The notes under the pieces were generated by a model. It was not told the origin of the DNA. It searched no databases and was given only the letters and a program-made list of their open reading frames with translations. The position numbers were made by a program, and so were the translations under genes. DNA of 64,000 bases from an uncultured Verrucomicrobiales bacterium (GTDB lineage: Bacteria; Verrucomicrobiota; Verrucomicrobiia; Verrucomicrobiales; DEV007): the NCBI GenBank assembly GCA_943789025.1, contig CALSSN010000002.1, positions 62,001 through 126,000 of the forward strand, given 5' to 3'. Every line of letters starts with the position of its first letter. Position 1 is the first letter of the stretch. Shown in pieces: positions 8,294 to 17,202 of this stretch.

Positions 8294-9292
8294 ATGGACT
8301 TTCAGGAGCTTTCTAAGATTTATCACCAGCCGTTTTTCTCCCTGCTTAAACAGGCGCGTGCAGTCCACGAGGACCATTGGGAAAAGGAAGAGGTTCAGCT
8401 TTGCACGCTGCTGAGCATTAAGACCGGAGGGTGCAGTGAAGACTGCTCCTACTGTGCCCAGAGCGCTCGTTACAGCTCCGGGGTCGAGGCGGAAAAGCTG
8501 CTTGGTCTCGACTGTGTGATTGAGCGTGCTCAGGCAGCTCGTGACGGGGGCTCCACGCGTTTCTGCATGGGAGCTGCGTGGAAGGGAGTGCGTGGTGGCA
8601 CCAAGCGTTTTGAGGATGTTCTCGAGATTGTACGTGAAGTCAGCAAGCTCGGGATGGAGGTCTGCGTGACTCTCGGTGAGCTCGGAGCGGAAGAGGCTGA
8701 GCAGTTGAAGGAGGCGGGGGTTACTGCCTACAATCATAACCTCGACACCTCGCCGGAGCATTATCCAAAAATTGTTTCGACCCATACGTTTCAGGATCGA
8801 TTGAACACCATTCGGCACGTTCAGGACGCTGGGATGTCGGTTTGTTGTGGGGGAATCCTCGGTCTCGGTGAGACAGTCGATGACCGCCTGCGCATGCTCG
8901 AAGTCATCAGTAATTTCAACCCGCAGCCAGAGAGCGTGCCGATCAATTCTCTGATGCCGATGCCCGGAACTCCATTGGCGGAGAGCGATCCAGTCACCGT
9001 GTTTGATGTGGTGCGGATGATTGCGACCGTTCGTGTTGCGGTTCCCAAGGCGAAAGTCAGGCTTTCCGCGGGGCGCACCCATTTTTCGGATGAGGCACAA
9101 GCGCTCTGCTTCTTCGCTGGCGCCAATTCGGTTTTTTACGGTGACAAGCTCCTCACAGCTGGCAACCCGGCCATGCAAGCCGACCTTGATCTCCTGGAAA
9201 AACTCGACCTTTCCCCGCAGGCGCCCAACCCGTCGATGGAAGCCCCCGTGAGCACGCCAGATGTGCCCCTCGAGCCGGTTTTAGGGGCGTAG
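8294..9292 (+). CDS. bioB: Biotin synthase (radical SAM)
   Basis: 332 residues. Inserts sulfur into dethiobiotin to form biotin. The radical-SAM [4Fe-4S] motif CSEDCSYC has Cys47, Cys51 and Cys54. Other family blocks seen are 'FCMGAAWKG', 'YNHNLDTSPE', 'CCGGILGLGE' and 'NSLMPMPGTPL'. 'RLSAGRTHFSDEAQALCFFAGANS' contains the Arg that ligates the [2Fe-2S] cluster, and 'FYGDKLLTAGNP' closes the domain. Length matches the family. No other bio gene is nearby. Confidence 0.97.
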   Translation: MDFQELSKIYHQPFFSLLKQARAVHEDHWEKEEVQLCTLLSIKTGGCSEDCSYCAQSARYSSGVEAEKLLGLDCVIERAQAARDGGSTRFCMGAAWKGVRGGTKRFEDVLEIVREVSKLGMEVCVTLGELGAEEAEQLKEAGVTAYNHNLDTSPEHYPKIVSTHTFQDRLNTIRHVQDAGMSVCCGGILGLGETVDDRLRMLEVISNFNPQPESVPINSLMPMPGTPLAESDPVTVFDVVRMIATVRVAVPKAKVRLSAGRTHFSDEAQALCFFAGANSVFYGDKLLTAGNPAMQADLDLLEKLDLSPQAPNPSMEAPVSTPDVPLEPVLGA

Positions 9293-9335
9293 CTTGACCC
9301 CTGTGACTCTCCAAATCTACGGGATCTGAGCTCGG

Positions 9336-9782
9336 TCACGTGCCTGCGGTGGCGCTGTCGACCCGGCCGCAGCCGTAAGCAGTGAAGACTAGCTGCAACT
9401 CATCTCGAACCTGTCTGAAGATTTCGAGCTGTTCATCTTTTGTGCCGCCGGCCAGAGCGGGATCGTCAAAGCCCCAGTGGTAACGACGCACCTGCCCAGG
9501 AAAGCCCGGGCAGGCCTGGTCGGCGTTTCCGCAGACGGTGATCACCGTCTCGACCTCACGGTTGAGGAATTCCTCGAGCGATTTGGAGCGTGCGTCCATG
9601 AGATCAATGCCGAGCTCATGCATCGCCTCGATGGCGAGAGGGTGGACGAACCCGCTCGGCTTCGATCCAGCGCTTGCGACTTCGAGGCTCTTCTCACCCG
9701 CTTTCTTGAGGAACGCCTCAGCCATTTGTGAGCGGCAGGAGTTTCCGGTGCAAAGGATGAGGACGAGCGGCTTGTCAGACAT
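9336..9782 (-). CDS. arsC: Thioredoxin-type arsenate reductase / low-molecular-weight phosphatase family
   Basis: 148 residues. The phosphatase P-loop CTGNSCRS begins at Cys11 (C-x5-R, Arg17) and contains Cys16. A second cysteine pair, Cys84 and Cys91, lies in 'VCGNADQACPGFPG', the redox pair used by thioredoxin-coupled ArsC to reduce arsenate to arsenite. 'FDDPALA' supplies the general-acid Asp. No ArsR or arsenite efflux gene is adjacent. An ArsM-like methyltransferase lies 10 kb away. Convergent with bioB. Confidence 0.9.
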   Translation of the reverse strand: MSDKPLVLILCTGNSCRSQMAEAFLKKAGEKSLEVASAGSKPSGFVHPLAIEAMHELGIDLMDARSKSLEEFLNREVETVITVCGNADQACPGFPGQVRRYHWGFDDPALAGGTKDEQLEIFRQVRDELQLVFTAYGCGRVDSATAGT

Positions 9783-10062
9783 GCAGAAGGCTTAGCTTGG
9801 GAACCGAGACGAGCAAATCGAAAACTACGCGGTTTGTTCTCCTGAGAATGAAGAAAACCGGCCCGAATTCTTATCAAAAGCAGGGCCTTTGTCGGCGTCA
9901 GGTTGCAGTGCTGCTCCGAGGCGACCGTGAGGGAAAAGAGTTGGAACGAAGTGAGGAGCTGGTGTTTCTTGAGTGTCTGAGGGACTGCGCGTCTCAGGCG
10001 AAAAGTCTGGGATCATTCCATAGAAAGCACTTTCCCTTCACCCGGCGCGGGTCCGTGATTCG

Positions 10063-12012
10063 ATGCAGACTTTTCTCTTCGTCCTTTTTTTAGTCGGCTA
10101 CAGCCTGGCCTGTGTCCTGGGAACAAACACCGGGGTAGGAGCTGCAGGGGCTGATGAAACGAATATGCTCTTCCAGTGGCCTGGCTATCTCGCCCTCGGC
10201 CTGGTAGCTGTTCTTGCACTTTTCAAATGGCGGGTGCGACTTCCTCACGCTCCCTGCGAACTCTGTCTTCTCGCAGGGGCTTTCCTGGTTGCCTACCTAT
10301 CCTGTCGCGGTCTTTTCTCCCCAGTCTACAAGGCGAGAATGGATACGTCGCTCGCTCTTGCCACGTTCATCGCCTTTGCTCTCTCAGCATCCCTCTTCTC
10401 CCACCCGACTTATCGTCGTGCCTGGTTCTGGCTGACCGCGGTTCTCGTGGTGGTGAATTTTATAGTCGTCGTCGTTCACCTGGCTGGTAATGAAACCTAC
10501 TTTATTCTGCCCGGTTACGACCGCCCTGCCGCAGTTGGTGGCGGAGGCCGCGCAGGGGGGCTTTTCATCGACCCGAATCACCTCGGGTGCTTCATGCTCC
10601 TCTTTCTCTTCCCCGCTCTCGGTCTCTGTTTTTTTGGCGGAGGACGGCCGCTCAAACGGATCTTTCTTTTCCTTCTTGCTCTCGTCGCCATGGTGTCGAT
10701 CGGGGCTTCGGCAAGCCGGGGGGCACTTCTCGCTGCGGGCGTCGGGATGGTGCTGTTTTTTGTTCTTTCGCTGTATCTTGGAGCCAGGCTTTACAGGGAC
10801 CGGTTCGCGCGCGTGCTGGTAACAACCTCGTCGATCGGTGTCGGGATTTCTGCCCTCGGATGGTTTCTTGCTTCGCGTTTTGTTGGCGGCCGTTACCAAG
10901 GCTTCCACCTGGGAGAAGTGTTCACTGCCTTTGGTGACCGCAAGTGGTACTGGTGGGCTGCTTACGAGCAGTTTAAAACAGCGCCTCTCATCGGAACAGG
11001 GAGTCGCACGTTCGACAGTTACTGGCGCGAATTCCGGCCTCTGGGAACCCCGCCCTGGCTTTTCGAGGCTCGCTTCGCTCATAGTGAGTATCTTCAGCTT
11101 TTGGGTGACTACGGCCTTCTTGGCATACTTCTCATGGTTTTTTTCCTGGCCGCTTGCGTGGTGCATTGCAGCAGGTTTTTGCAGTGGTTCTGCAGCGAGC
11201 GTGTGTATCAGAGAAGAGTGTCTAAAGGGAGCATGAATCTCGGCCTGGCGCTTGGCGCTCTCTGCGCCGCCGCCGCGCTTATTGTCGCCTCCGCATTTGA
11301 GTTTCCCATGCACCTGCCCGCCGTAGCTATTCCGGCTGCCGTGCTCCTCGGTATTCTTGCCAATCCCGGGTTTAAGAAATTTTCCTACCGTCCGATCCGA
11401 AAGGCCGGGCTGCGCGCCATTGTGAAGTCAGGGGTGGCTGTGGCTGGTTGTTGTCTTCTCTACGGGGGGATACGTTATCTCCCGGCCGAGTATCTGTTTG
11501 AGCGATCCAGGTTCGCCGAGGCCGAGAACAGGCCGGAGCTTGAGCGCATCAATCTGATCAACCGCGCAAAAAAACACGACCCCTATAACCCACTGATCTT
11601 TTATCATGGTGGGGTCGCACGAATGAATATGCTGAGCAGCAGAATGTCTCCGCTCGTCTCCCGGGCGATCGCTGTGAAGGCAAGGGAGGATTTCGCGACG
11701 GCGGTAGCCCTTGATTCCCGCGACGTCTATTCTCGGATCGTCTATCTCGAGTGCCTCGACTGGCTCGGGCTTACGGCCGAGGCGGATCGCCTTTCAGAGG
11801 AGACGATCAAGTTGGCGCCGATCAACACAAACATTCGCATCAGTCACGCAAGACACCTACTTCGTATGGGGCGTTGGGATGAGGCTGAGGCTTTCTACCG
11901 TTCGGTGGGAGGAGTTTCCCGGACCATGCATGATACGAGCTCGGTCCATTCTGATATGGGTTATATCAGAGAACAGCGTGCTTTGGAGCAAGAGGCTGGA
12001 CAAGAAAAGTGA
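10063..12012 (+). CDS. O-antigen ligase/polymerase-like membrane protein with C-terminal TPR-like region
   Basis: 649 residues. The first ~460 form about 11-12 hydrophobic helices. The segment carrying 'SASRGALLAAGVGMVLFF' and the periplasmic 'TAPLIGTGSRTFDSYW ... HSEYLQLLGDYGLLG' block matches the Wzy_C/O-antigen-ligase family signature (Arg in SRG, H-S/N-x-YLQ). Residues ~490-649 are hydrophilic, alpha-helical and TPR-like ('DEAEAFYRSVGG'). Such proteins ligate or polymerise surface glycans at the inner membrane, but related sequences also act in pilin glycosylation. No LPS genes are adjacent, so the substrate is unknown. The preceding 280 bp (9783-10062) hold no recognisable gene. Confidence 0.8.
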   Translation: MQTFLFVLFLVGYSLACVLGTNTGVGAAGADETNMLFQWPGYLALGLVAVLALFKWRVRLPHAPCELCLLAGAFLVAYLSCRGLFSPVYKARMDTSLALATFIAFALSASLFSHPTYRRAWFWLTAVLVVVNFIVVVVHLAGNETYFILPGYDRPAAVGGGGRAGGLFIDPNHLGCFMLLFLFPALGLCFFGGGRPLKRIFLFLLALVAMVSIGASASRGALLAAGVGMVLFFVLSLYLGARLYRDRFARVLVTTSSIGVGISALGWFLASRFVGGRYQGFHLGEVFTAFGDRKWYWWAAYEQFKTAPLIGTGSRTFDSYWREFRPLGTPPWLFEARFAHSEYLQLLGDYGLLGILLMVFFLAACVVHCSRFLQWFCSERVYQRRVSKGSMNLGLALGALCAAAALIVASAFEFPMHLPAVAIPAAVLLGILANPGFKKFSYRPIRKAGLRAIVKSGVAVAGCCLLYGGIRYLPAEYLFERSRFAEAENRPELERINLINRAKKHDPYNPLIFYHGGVARMNMLSSRMSPLVSRAIAVKAREDFATAVALDSRDVYSRIVYLECLDWLGLTAEADRLSEETIKLAPINTNIRISHARHLLRMGRWDEAEAFYRSVGGVSRTMHDTSSVHSDMGYIREQRALEQEAGQEK

Positions 12013-12100
12013 AGGCATCGAGGAAAAGGGCGTGAGTTTCTGCAAAGATCGCCTTAGAACTTGAAGGCACCCGCAACCATAGAAAAAACACTTAGATCCC

Positions 12101-13024
12101 ATGATGAAGATACTGTCTGGCCGAGCTCATCCTGAATTGGCGAAGAGCATCTGTGACGTCCTTGATGTCGAACTCTGTGCCTGCAACGTCGATACGTTTC
12201 CGGACGGTGAAACCTTCATCAAGATCAACGAGAATGTTCGGGGCAGGGACGTATTTTTAATTCAGCCCACATGCCCGCCGACCAATCAGAATCTGATGGA
12301 GTTGCTGATCATGGTTGACGCCGCGAAGCGGGCGAGCGCCGAACGCATCACTGCGGTCATTCCATTTTTTGGATATGCGCGGCAGGACCGGAAAGATCAG
12401 CCGCGGGTTCCCATCACCGCAAAGCTTGTCGCTAATCTCCTTGTTGCCTCCGGGGTGGATCGTGTTTTGACGATGGATCTCCATGCCGGGCAGATCCAGG
12501 GGTTCTTTGATATCCCCGTGGATCATCTCTATGCCGCCCCGGTTTTGATTAACTATGTGAAGAAAAAGGGAATAGATAACCTCGTAGTGGTGTCTCCAGA
12601 TGTTGGAGGCATCAAGATGTCACATGCTTATGCGGGTGCTCTGGGTGTTGATTTTGCCATTGTGGCGAAGAACCGGATCAGTGCCACCAAGGTCGAGGCC
12701 CTCAGCGTCATCGGAGAGGTGGAAGGGAAGAATGTGCTGCTCGTGGATGACATGACAGAGACGGCGGGTACGCTGACTGCCGCTGCCCAACTTCTCCGTG
12801 AGAGGGGCGCTAAGGACATTTACGCTGGCGTCTCCCACGCAGTACTGTCTGACCTGGCCATCAAGCGTCTGGCGGACTCTCCCATTCAGGAATTGGTCAC
12901 AACCAACAGCACACCGGTTGAAAAAAGCGAGCGGGTCACCCCGCTGAGCGTCGCAGAACTGCTCGGTGAGGCGATCCGAAGAATTCACTGGGGAGAGTCG
13001 GTGACATCTCTCTTTGACATCTAG
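12101..13024 (+). CDS. prs: Ribose-phosphate pyrophosphokinase
   Basis: 307 residues. Makes PRPP from ribose-5-phosphate and ATP for purine, pyrimidine, His, Trp and NAD synthesis. Seen in order: 'FPDGETFIKINENVRG', the ATP-binding 'FFGYARQDRKDQPR', the metal-binding 'TMDLHAGQIQGFF', the catalytic Lys region 'AKNRIS', and the PRPP loop 'LLVDDMTETAGT' (the usual form is DDMIDTAGT). Two adjacent ATGs (12101, 12104) are possible starts. It is followed by rplY, pth, rpsF and ssb on the same strand. Confidence 0.96.
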   Translation: MMKILSGRAHPELAKSICDVLDVELCACNVDTFPDGETFIKINENVRGRDVFLIQPTCPPTNQNLMELLIMVDAAKRASAERITAVIPFFGYARQDRKDQPRVPITAKLVANLLVASGVDRVLTMDLHAGQIQGFFDIPVDHLYAAPVLINYVKKKGIDNLVVVSPDVGGIKMSHAYAGALGVDFAIVAKNRISATKVEALSVIGEVEGKNVLLVDDMTETAGTLTAAAQLLRERGAKDIYAGVSHAVLSDLAIKRLADSPIQELVTTNSTPVEKSERVTPLSVAELLGEAIRRIHWGESVTSLFDI

Positions 13025-13086
13025 GATCCTGGCGGCTACTCTCCGCGCTCGATTTCAAGAACCATTCACAGGAGAATTTTAGACCG

Positions 13087-13749
13087 ATGGCACAGCACAG
13101 CAGCCTCATAGCAGAATCAAGGCAGCGGAGCGGAAGCTCAGCGATTAACCGGATGCGGAAAGAGGGACTCGTCCCCGCCATCATCTACGGGCGCAACTTT
13201 GAAAATGCGAACCTCAAGATTAACCGGAAGGCCATCACGGACCTTCTGCACGGATCGGCCTCAGACAACGTCTTGGTTGATCTTCAGATCGAAGGAGCAG
13301 CGGGAACGCAACTGGCTCTCATTCAGGCTGTTCAGCACGACTATCTGAAGGGCGATATTGTGCACGTTGATTTTCGGGCCGTGAAAGAGGACGATCAGAT
13401 CAATGCGCAGGTGCCTATCGTTCTTGTCGGCACATGCATCGGGGTCAAGAACGGTGGCGTTCTTGACCAGCAGCTCAAGGCCCTCAATGTGATCTGTGCC
13501 TCGAAGGATCTCCCGGAATCCCTGTCTTTGAATGTTGAAAATATCGACGTCGGAGACGCCGCCCACATCAGCGAACTCGAAGTGCCGGAAGGTGTGACCG
13601 TGAGCTTGGATGACGGGGTAGTGGTTGCCATGGTGCAGGAGAGTCGGGTTGCCCAGTCAGAGGAAGACGAGGCGGCCGCTGCAGCAGCAGAAGGCGCAGA
13701 AGGCGACGCGGAAGGTAGTGAAGAAGCCGCCGCCGGAGAAGAATCCTAA
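13087..13749 (+). CDS. rplY: 50S ribosomal protein L25 (general stress protein Ctc type)
   Basis: 220 residues. The N-terminal ~95 residues are the 5S-rRNA-binding L25 domain ('RKEGLVPAIIYGRNFENANLKI', 'LALIQAVQHDYLKGDIVHVDF'). Residues ~100-190 form the TL5/Ctc C-terminal domain ('GVKNGGVLDQQLKALNV'), ending in an acidic Ala/Glu tail. The start is preceded by AGGAGA at about 13,071-13,076, one of the clearer ribosome-binding sites in the window. It lies between prs and pth in a co-directional run. Confidence 0.95.
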   Translation: MAQHSSLIAESRQRSGSSAINRMRKEGLVPAIIYGRNFENANLKINRKAITDLLHGSASDNVLVDLQIEGAAGTQLALIQAVQHDYLKGDIVHVDFRAVKEDDQINAQVPIVLVGTCIGVKNGGVLDQQLKALNVICASKDLPESLSLNVENIDVGDAAHISELEVPEGVTVSLDDGVVVAMVQESRVAQSEEDEAAAAAAEGAEGDAEGSEEAAAGEES

Positions 13750-13833
13750 GCATCTGTTTCTCTCATCAGAGTATTCCCTGACATCGATGGGAGTCACAAC
13801 CACAGGGCCTGATGTGCCTTTTTTACCAGAAGC

Positions 13834-14454
13834 GTGGCATTCGATTTCTTTTCTGGATTTGCGGGGAGTGAAAAACAAGACGATCGCGCCAAAGTTCGCT
13901 TGATCGTGGGGCTCGGGAATCCGGGGAAGTGCTACGTGAAGACCCGTCATAATCTCGGGTTCATGGTCGTCGATCTTGTGGCGCATGAGCGCGAGGGAAA
14001 GTGGGTGCAGGCGAAGACATGGAAGGCAGAGGTCGCCAAGCTGGACAGCATCATCCTGGCCAAGCCTCTTACTTTTATGAATCTGAGTGGGGATGCCATT
14101 TCCCGGATCGCCAGACATTACCGACTCGCTCCGAGTCAGGTCCTGGTCGTTTACGATGACGTTTCGCTTCCATTCGGGAAACTTCGCATCCGCCCGAAGG
14201 GATCTGCAGGGGGGCACAACGGAGTCAGTGATACGATTCGGGCACTGGGAACTGATGAATTTCCGCGTCTCAAGGTGGGGATTGCACCGCAGGAAGAGGC
14301 GAGGAAGGAGCTTTCTGAGTTTGTACTCGATGAATTTACCAATGAGGAGCGATCCGAGCTTGAAAAAGTCCTTCGCCATGCTACACAGGCGGTTACCTAT
14401 GTTCTCGAAAATGGTGTCGAGAGTGCAATGAGTAGATTTAATGCGACAGGGTGA
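13834..14454 (+). CDS. pth: Peptidyl-tRNA hydrolase
   Basis: 206 residues from a GTG at 13834. Releases tRNA from peptidyl-tRNA lost by ribosomes. Key blocks: 'LIVGLGNPGKCYVKTRHNLGF' with the catalytic His (about residue 41), 'KPLTFMNLSGDA' and 'VVYDDVSLPFGKLRIRPKGSAGGHNGV' with the conserved Asp and Asn. The N-terminus is about 20 residues longer than in E. coli; a TTG near 13,900 could also start translation, immediately before LIVGLGN. Followed 51 bp later by rpsF. Confidence 0.95.
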   Translation: MAFDFFSGFAGSEKQDDRAKVRLIVGLGNPGKCYVKTRHNLGFMVVDLVAHEREGKWVQAKTWKAEVAKLDSIILAKPLTFMNLSGDAISRIARHYRLAPSQVLVVYDDVSLPFGKLRIRPKGSAGGHNGVSDTIRALGTDEFPRLKVGIAPQEEARKELSEFVLDEFTNEERSELEKVLRHATQAVTYVLENGVESAMSRFNATG

Positions 14455-14505
14455 ACCTCCCTGAGCGCGCCCAGTGAAAGAAAGATCCAAGACAAGCACG
14501 AAGCA

Positions 14506-14793
14506 ATGAATAGAAATTACGAATCCCTGATCGTCCTCGACTCCAATGCATTGGAAGAAACAGTCGATGATATGGTCAGTAAAATTGGCAAGGAGATGGA
14601 GGGAGAGGGAGCGAAGCTCGGCCAGGTCGATCACCTTGGTCAAAAAAAGTTTTCTTCCGCTCCAAGAGGAGTTTCAGGTGGTTATTACGTGCAGATAGCA
14701 TTCAGTGGAGGGCCGGAGATTATCGAAAAAGTAAAGAATAAGCTCCGTCTCAACACGAAAATTTATCAGCAATATTACCAGCGAATCGCCTGA
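14506..14793 (+). CDS. rpsF: 30S ribosomal protein S6
   Basis: 95 residues, normal length. The fold signature is clear: 'RNYESLIVLDSNALEETVDD' at the start and 'GQKKFSSAPRGVSGGYYVQIAF' in the middle. It precedes ssb by 29 bp, reproducing the common rpsF-ssb arrangement; rpsR and rplI, which often follow, are not here. Confidence 0.95.
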   Translation: MNRNYESLIVLDSNALEETVDDMVSKIGKEMEGEGAKLGQVDHLGQKKFSSAPRGVSGGYYVQIAFSGGPEIIEKVKNKLRLNTKIYQQYYQRIA

Positions 14794-14822
14794 AGAAATT
14801 CGACTCAAAGCAAGCATCCGTT

Positions 14823-15350
14823 ATGTCCTCGTATAACAAAGTTTTACTCATGGGGAACCTGACTCGGGATCCGGAGGTTAGGTACACACCCAAAGGCAAT
14901 GCGGTTACCGATCTGGGTCTCGCAGTGAATCGGGCTTACACTCTCGATAGCGGAGAGAAACGGGAAGAGGTCACCTTCGTGGACATCACGGTCTGGGGAA
15001 GGCAAGCAGAACTCGCGGGTCAGTATCTGCACAAGGGCCGATCGGTATTCATCGAAGGACGGCTCCAACTTGACAGCTGGGAAGACAAAAATACCGGTGA
15101 AAAGCGCAACAAGCTCCGCGTGGTCTGCGAAAATATGCGCTTTATAGGGAGTCGTGGAGATTCTCAAGGGCGCGAGGGCGCTCCCATACCTGCCGGAGGC
15201 GACAGCGAAGCCTCCTCGTACGGGTCTGGCCCAGGCACGGCAGCAGCAGCACCCTCGGCAAGCGCTGCGGATGCTGAATCGGCGTCACCACCTTCCGAAA
15301 CGGATTCGACTGCCAGTGAGCTTGACGAAGAAGACGACATTCCATTTTAG
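14823..15350 (+). CDS. ssb: Single-stranded DNA-binding protein
   Basis: 175 residues. The N-terminal ~110 form the OB-fold: 'NKVLLMGNLTRDPEVRYTPKG', 'FVDITVWGRQAELAGQYLHKG' and 'VFIEGRLQLDSWED'. A low-complexity Ala/Ser/Gly/Pro linker follows, ending in the acidic tip DEEDDIPF, which recruits replication and repair partners. It is the last gene of the rplY-pth-rpsF-ssb run and is convergent with cdd. Confidence 0.96.
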   Translation: MSSYNKVLLMGNLTRDPEVRYTPKGNAVTDLGLAVNRAYTLDSGEKREEVTFVDITVWGRQAELAGQYLHKGRSVFIEGRLQLDSWEDKNTGEKRNKLRVVCENMRFIGSRGDSQGREGAPIPAGGDSEASSYGSGPGTAAAAPSASAADAESASPPSETDSTASELDEEDDIPF

Positions 15351-15439
15351 AAGAATCGCTTGCCCGGTCTGAGGAGATTGATCCGCAGCCACCTCAGGAC
15401 GCTCCCGGGTGACGCATGGCGGGGTTAATGCGCGGCGAT

Positions 15440-16000
15440 TCAGCCCGACGTTGGTTTGCCTTGAAAACGAAATCCCCACGGGAGAAGACGCGCAATGTCG
15501 AGAAGGTCGCAGAGTCTCCCGTCCTCCGTGCTTTCGATGGCTAGAAGCGTCTGATCGTCGGCAAATTCATAGAGAACCTGGCGGCAGATCCCGCAGGGTG
15601 ATCGGTCAGAGAGCGAGGTTTCAGGAGGGAGCTTCTCTGCGAAAGCGAGTGCCATGATTCGAATGCACCGGAAGCCGGAGGAGCTTGCCGAAAAAAGCGC
15701 TGTTCTCTCGGCACAGTTGGTTGCTCCAAAGGAACTGTTCTCGACATTGCTACCGGTGAAAATGTTCTTTTTCGGGTCGTCGGCCATGGTAAGGGCAGCG
15801 CCTACGGAGAACTTTGAAAAGGGCGCGTAGGCGAGGAGAGATGCCTCTCTGGCTTCTTCGAGGAGCTGGGAGATTTCTCCAGAGTCAATTTCAAGTGAGC
15901 GTCCGGCGATTCGATGTCCCGGAACCACCATCTGGCCGTGCGGAGTGGCGATTTTCTCGTCGGGAAGTTTTACCTCAGGCAGAACAATCCTCATCGGCAA
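15440..16000 (-). CDS. cdd: Cytidine deaminase with N-terminal extension
   Basis: 186 residues. Deaminates cytidine/deoxycytidine to uridine/deoxyuridine. The zinc site is CAER (Cys then catalytic Glu) plus 'PCGICRQ', giving a three-cysteine ligand set as in the homotetrameric class. 'FSVGAAL' and 'NVENSSFGATNCAER' bind the nucleoside. About 45 N-terminal residues before 'LLEEAREASLLAYAPFSKF' exceed the usual ~130-aa form and have no recognised function; a start further in is possible. Confidence 0.92.
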   Translation of the reverse strand: MPMRIVLPEVKLPDEKIATPHGQMVVPGHRIAGRSLEIDSGEISQLLEEAREASLLAYAPFSKFSVGAALTMADDPKKNIFTGSNVENSSFGATNCAERTALFSASSSGFRCIRIMALAFAEKLPPETSLSDRSPCGICRQVLYEFADDQTLLAIESTEDGRLCDLLDIARLLPWGFRFQGKPTSG

Positions 16001-16103
16001 TTATCCTCCAGAAGAAGGGTTGAGAAAATGGAATTTTTCCGACATGAGTATTCTTACGTGAAGAAATGTGAACGATGATTCCATTCCTCAAAAGCAACCA
16101 TCG

Positions 16104-17127
16104 ATGATGAAAACCTTGGCTTCTTTGAAATTCCTGCCTCTTGCCACCCTTCTGTTTCTCATTCCCCTCGGCGGAGAAGGAGCCCCTCCGAGATCGGAGA
16201 AAAAAAGCTCAAGAACGAATTCTGATCAGTCCGCACCTGCAGAGAGAGGTTATCTCGGCGCTGGCTTTGCTCCGATTTCCTCGTCGCTTCGCAGGCAACT
16301 CGGAATTGAGGAAGGGGTGGGTCTGGTTGCGCAGTATCTGGATCCGAGGGGTCCGGCTTCGGCAGCGGGGTTGGAGATCCAGGATATTCTTGTCGGTCTG
16401 GACGAGCAGATTATTGTCGGAGACCGTCAATTAGTCTTGCTCGTTCGACGCCGGGAACCTGGCTCAGAAGTGAAGCTGCATGTCCGCAGGAGAGGCGAAA
16501 AGCGGACCATTACCGTAACTCTGGGAAGCGCTCCTGCCCAAATTTCAGGGGACCTAAGCTCCAACATCCGAGGAGGAGCTATTCCGGGGCCGCAGTATTT
16601 TTTCGGTGATCAAGGAGCCTTCCCAGGAGGTCCTTTTGGCTGGGGTGCCAGGTGGTTCTCATCCGGGCAGTCATGTTGATCAGATCATGGAAGACCTGCG
16701 GAGACAGTTTTTCGAACAAGGGCCTGGGAGAGTCAATGGCTTCCCGGGTGGCTGGCAAGGGCGATCGCGACCATTTCCGGGAGACCCGGAATCGCCTCTG
16801 GAATCTTCACCAGGATGGAATTCGAAAAACCGAGTTGTGGAGTCGAGTTCAACAGCCATCAATATTAGTGACGGGGAACATCACATTTTCTTGCAGGGGC
16901 GGAACGGCACCTTCAAACTGCGCCTTCAGGATGCGGAGAATCGACTGATCTACGAGGGTCCATACGATGGCGAGGAGGATTACCAGAAGATTCCGGAATC
17001 TGTACGGAGAAAAATTGAGAACGCTCGCAGCATGATGGAAAACGAGCCCTGGGAGAAGGGGCGGAAATCCAAGCCGGACACCAGGAAGATACCCCTCGAA
17101 GAGGGATCTGAAGAGGAAACCATCTAA
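16104..17127 (+). CDS. Secreted PDZ-domain protein, interrupted by a +1 frameshift
   Basis: The first frame (ATG 16104, possibly 16107) encodes a signal peptide (MMKTLASLKFLPLATLLFLI), then a PDZ domain: 'RGYLGAGFAPISSSLRRQLG' and 'GPASAAGLEIQDILVGLDEQII'. It stops at 16679. The continuation, 'PGGSHPGSHVDQIMEDLRRQ' through to 17127, is read in the next frame. Removing one G from the GGGG at 16642-16645 joins them into a protein of about 340 aa. The second half is Gly/Pro-rich, then a beta-rich segment around 'INISDGEHHIFLQGRNG', ending basic/acidic. Probably a periplasmic PDZ protein (HtrA-like PDZ without a protease domain). Function unknown. Confidence 0.75.
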
Positions 17128-17202
17128 TAAGAGCTTTTTGAGAAAAATGCGCCTGACTGCAGATTTTTGCTGACACGGGGCACAAGCTGATCTTAATGAC
17201 CC

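Noticed and set aside
7874-9178. 434-codon minus-strand frame opposite bioB and punA
   Set aside because: bioB and punA have full family signatures on the plus strand. The antisense product has none.
9797-10093. 98-codon plus-strand frame before the O-antigen-ligase-like gene
   Set aside because: It overlaps the start of the membrane protein and its product is unlike any known family.
13657-14643. 328-codon minus-strand frame opposite pth and rpsF
   Set aside because: Shadow of well-identified plus-strand genes; no motif in its product.
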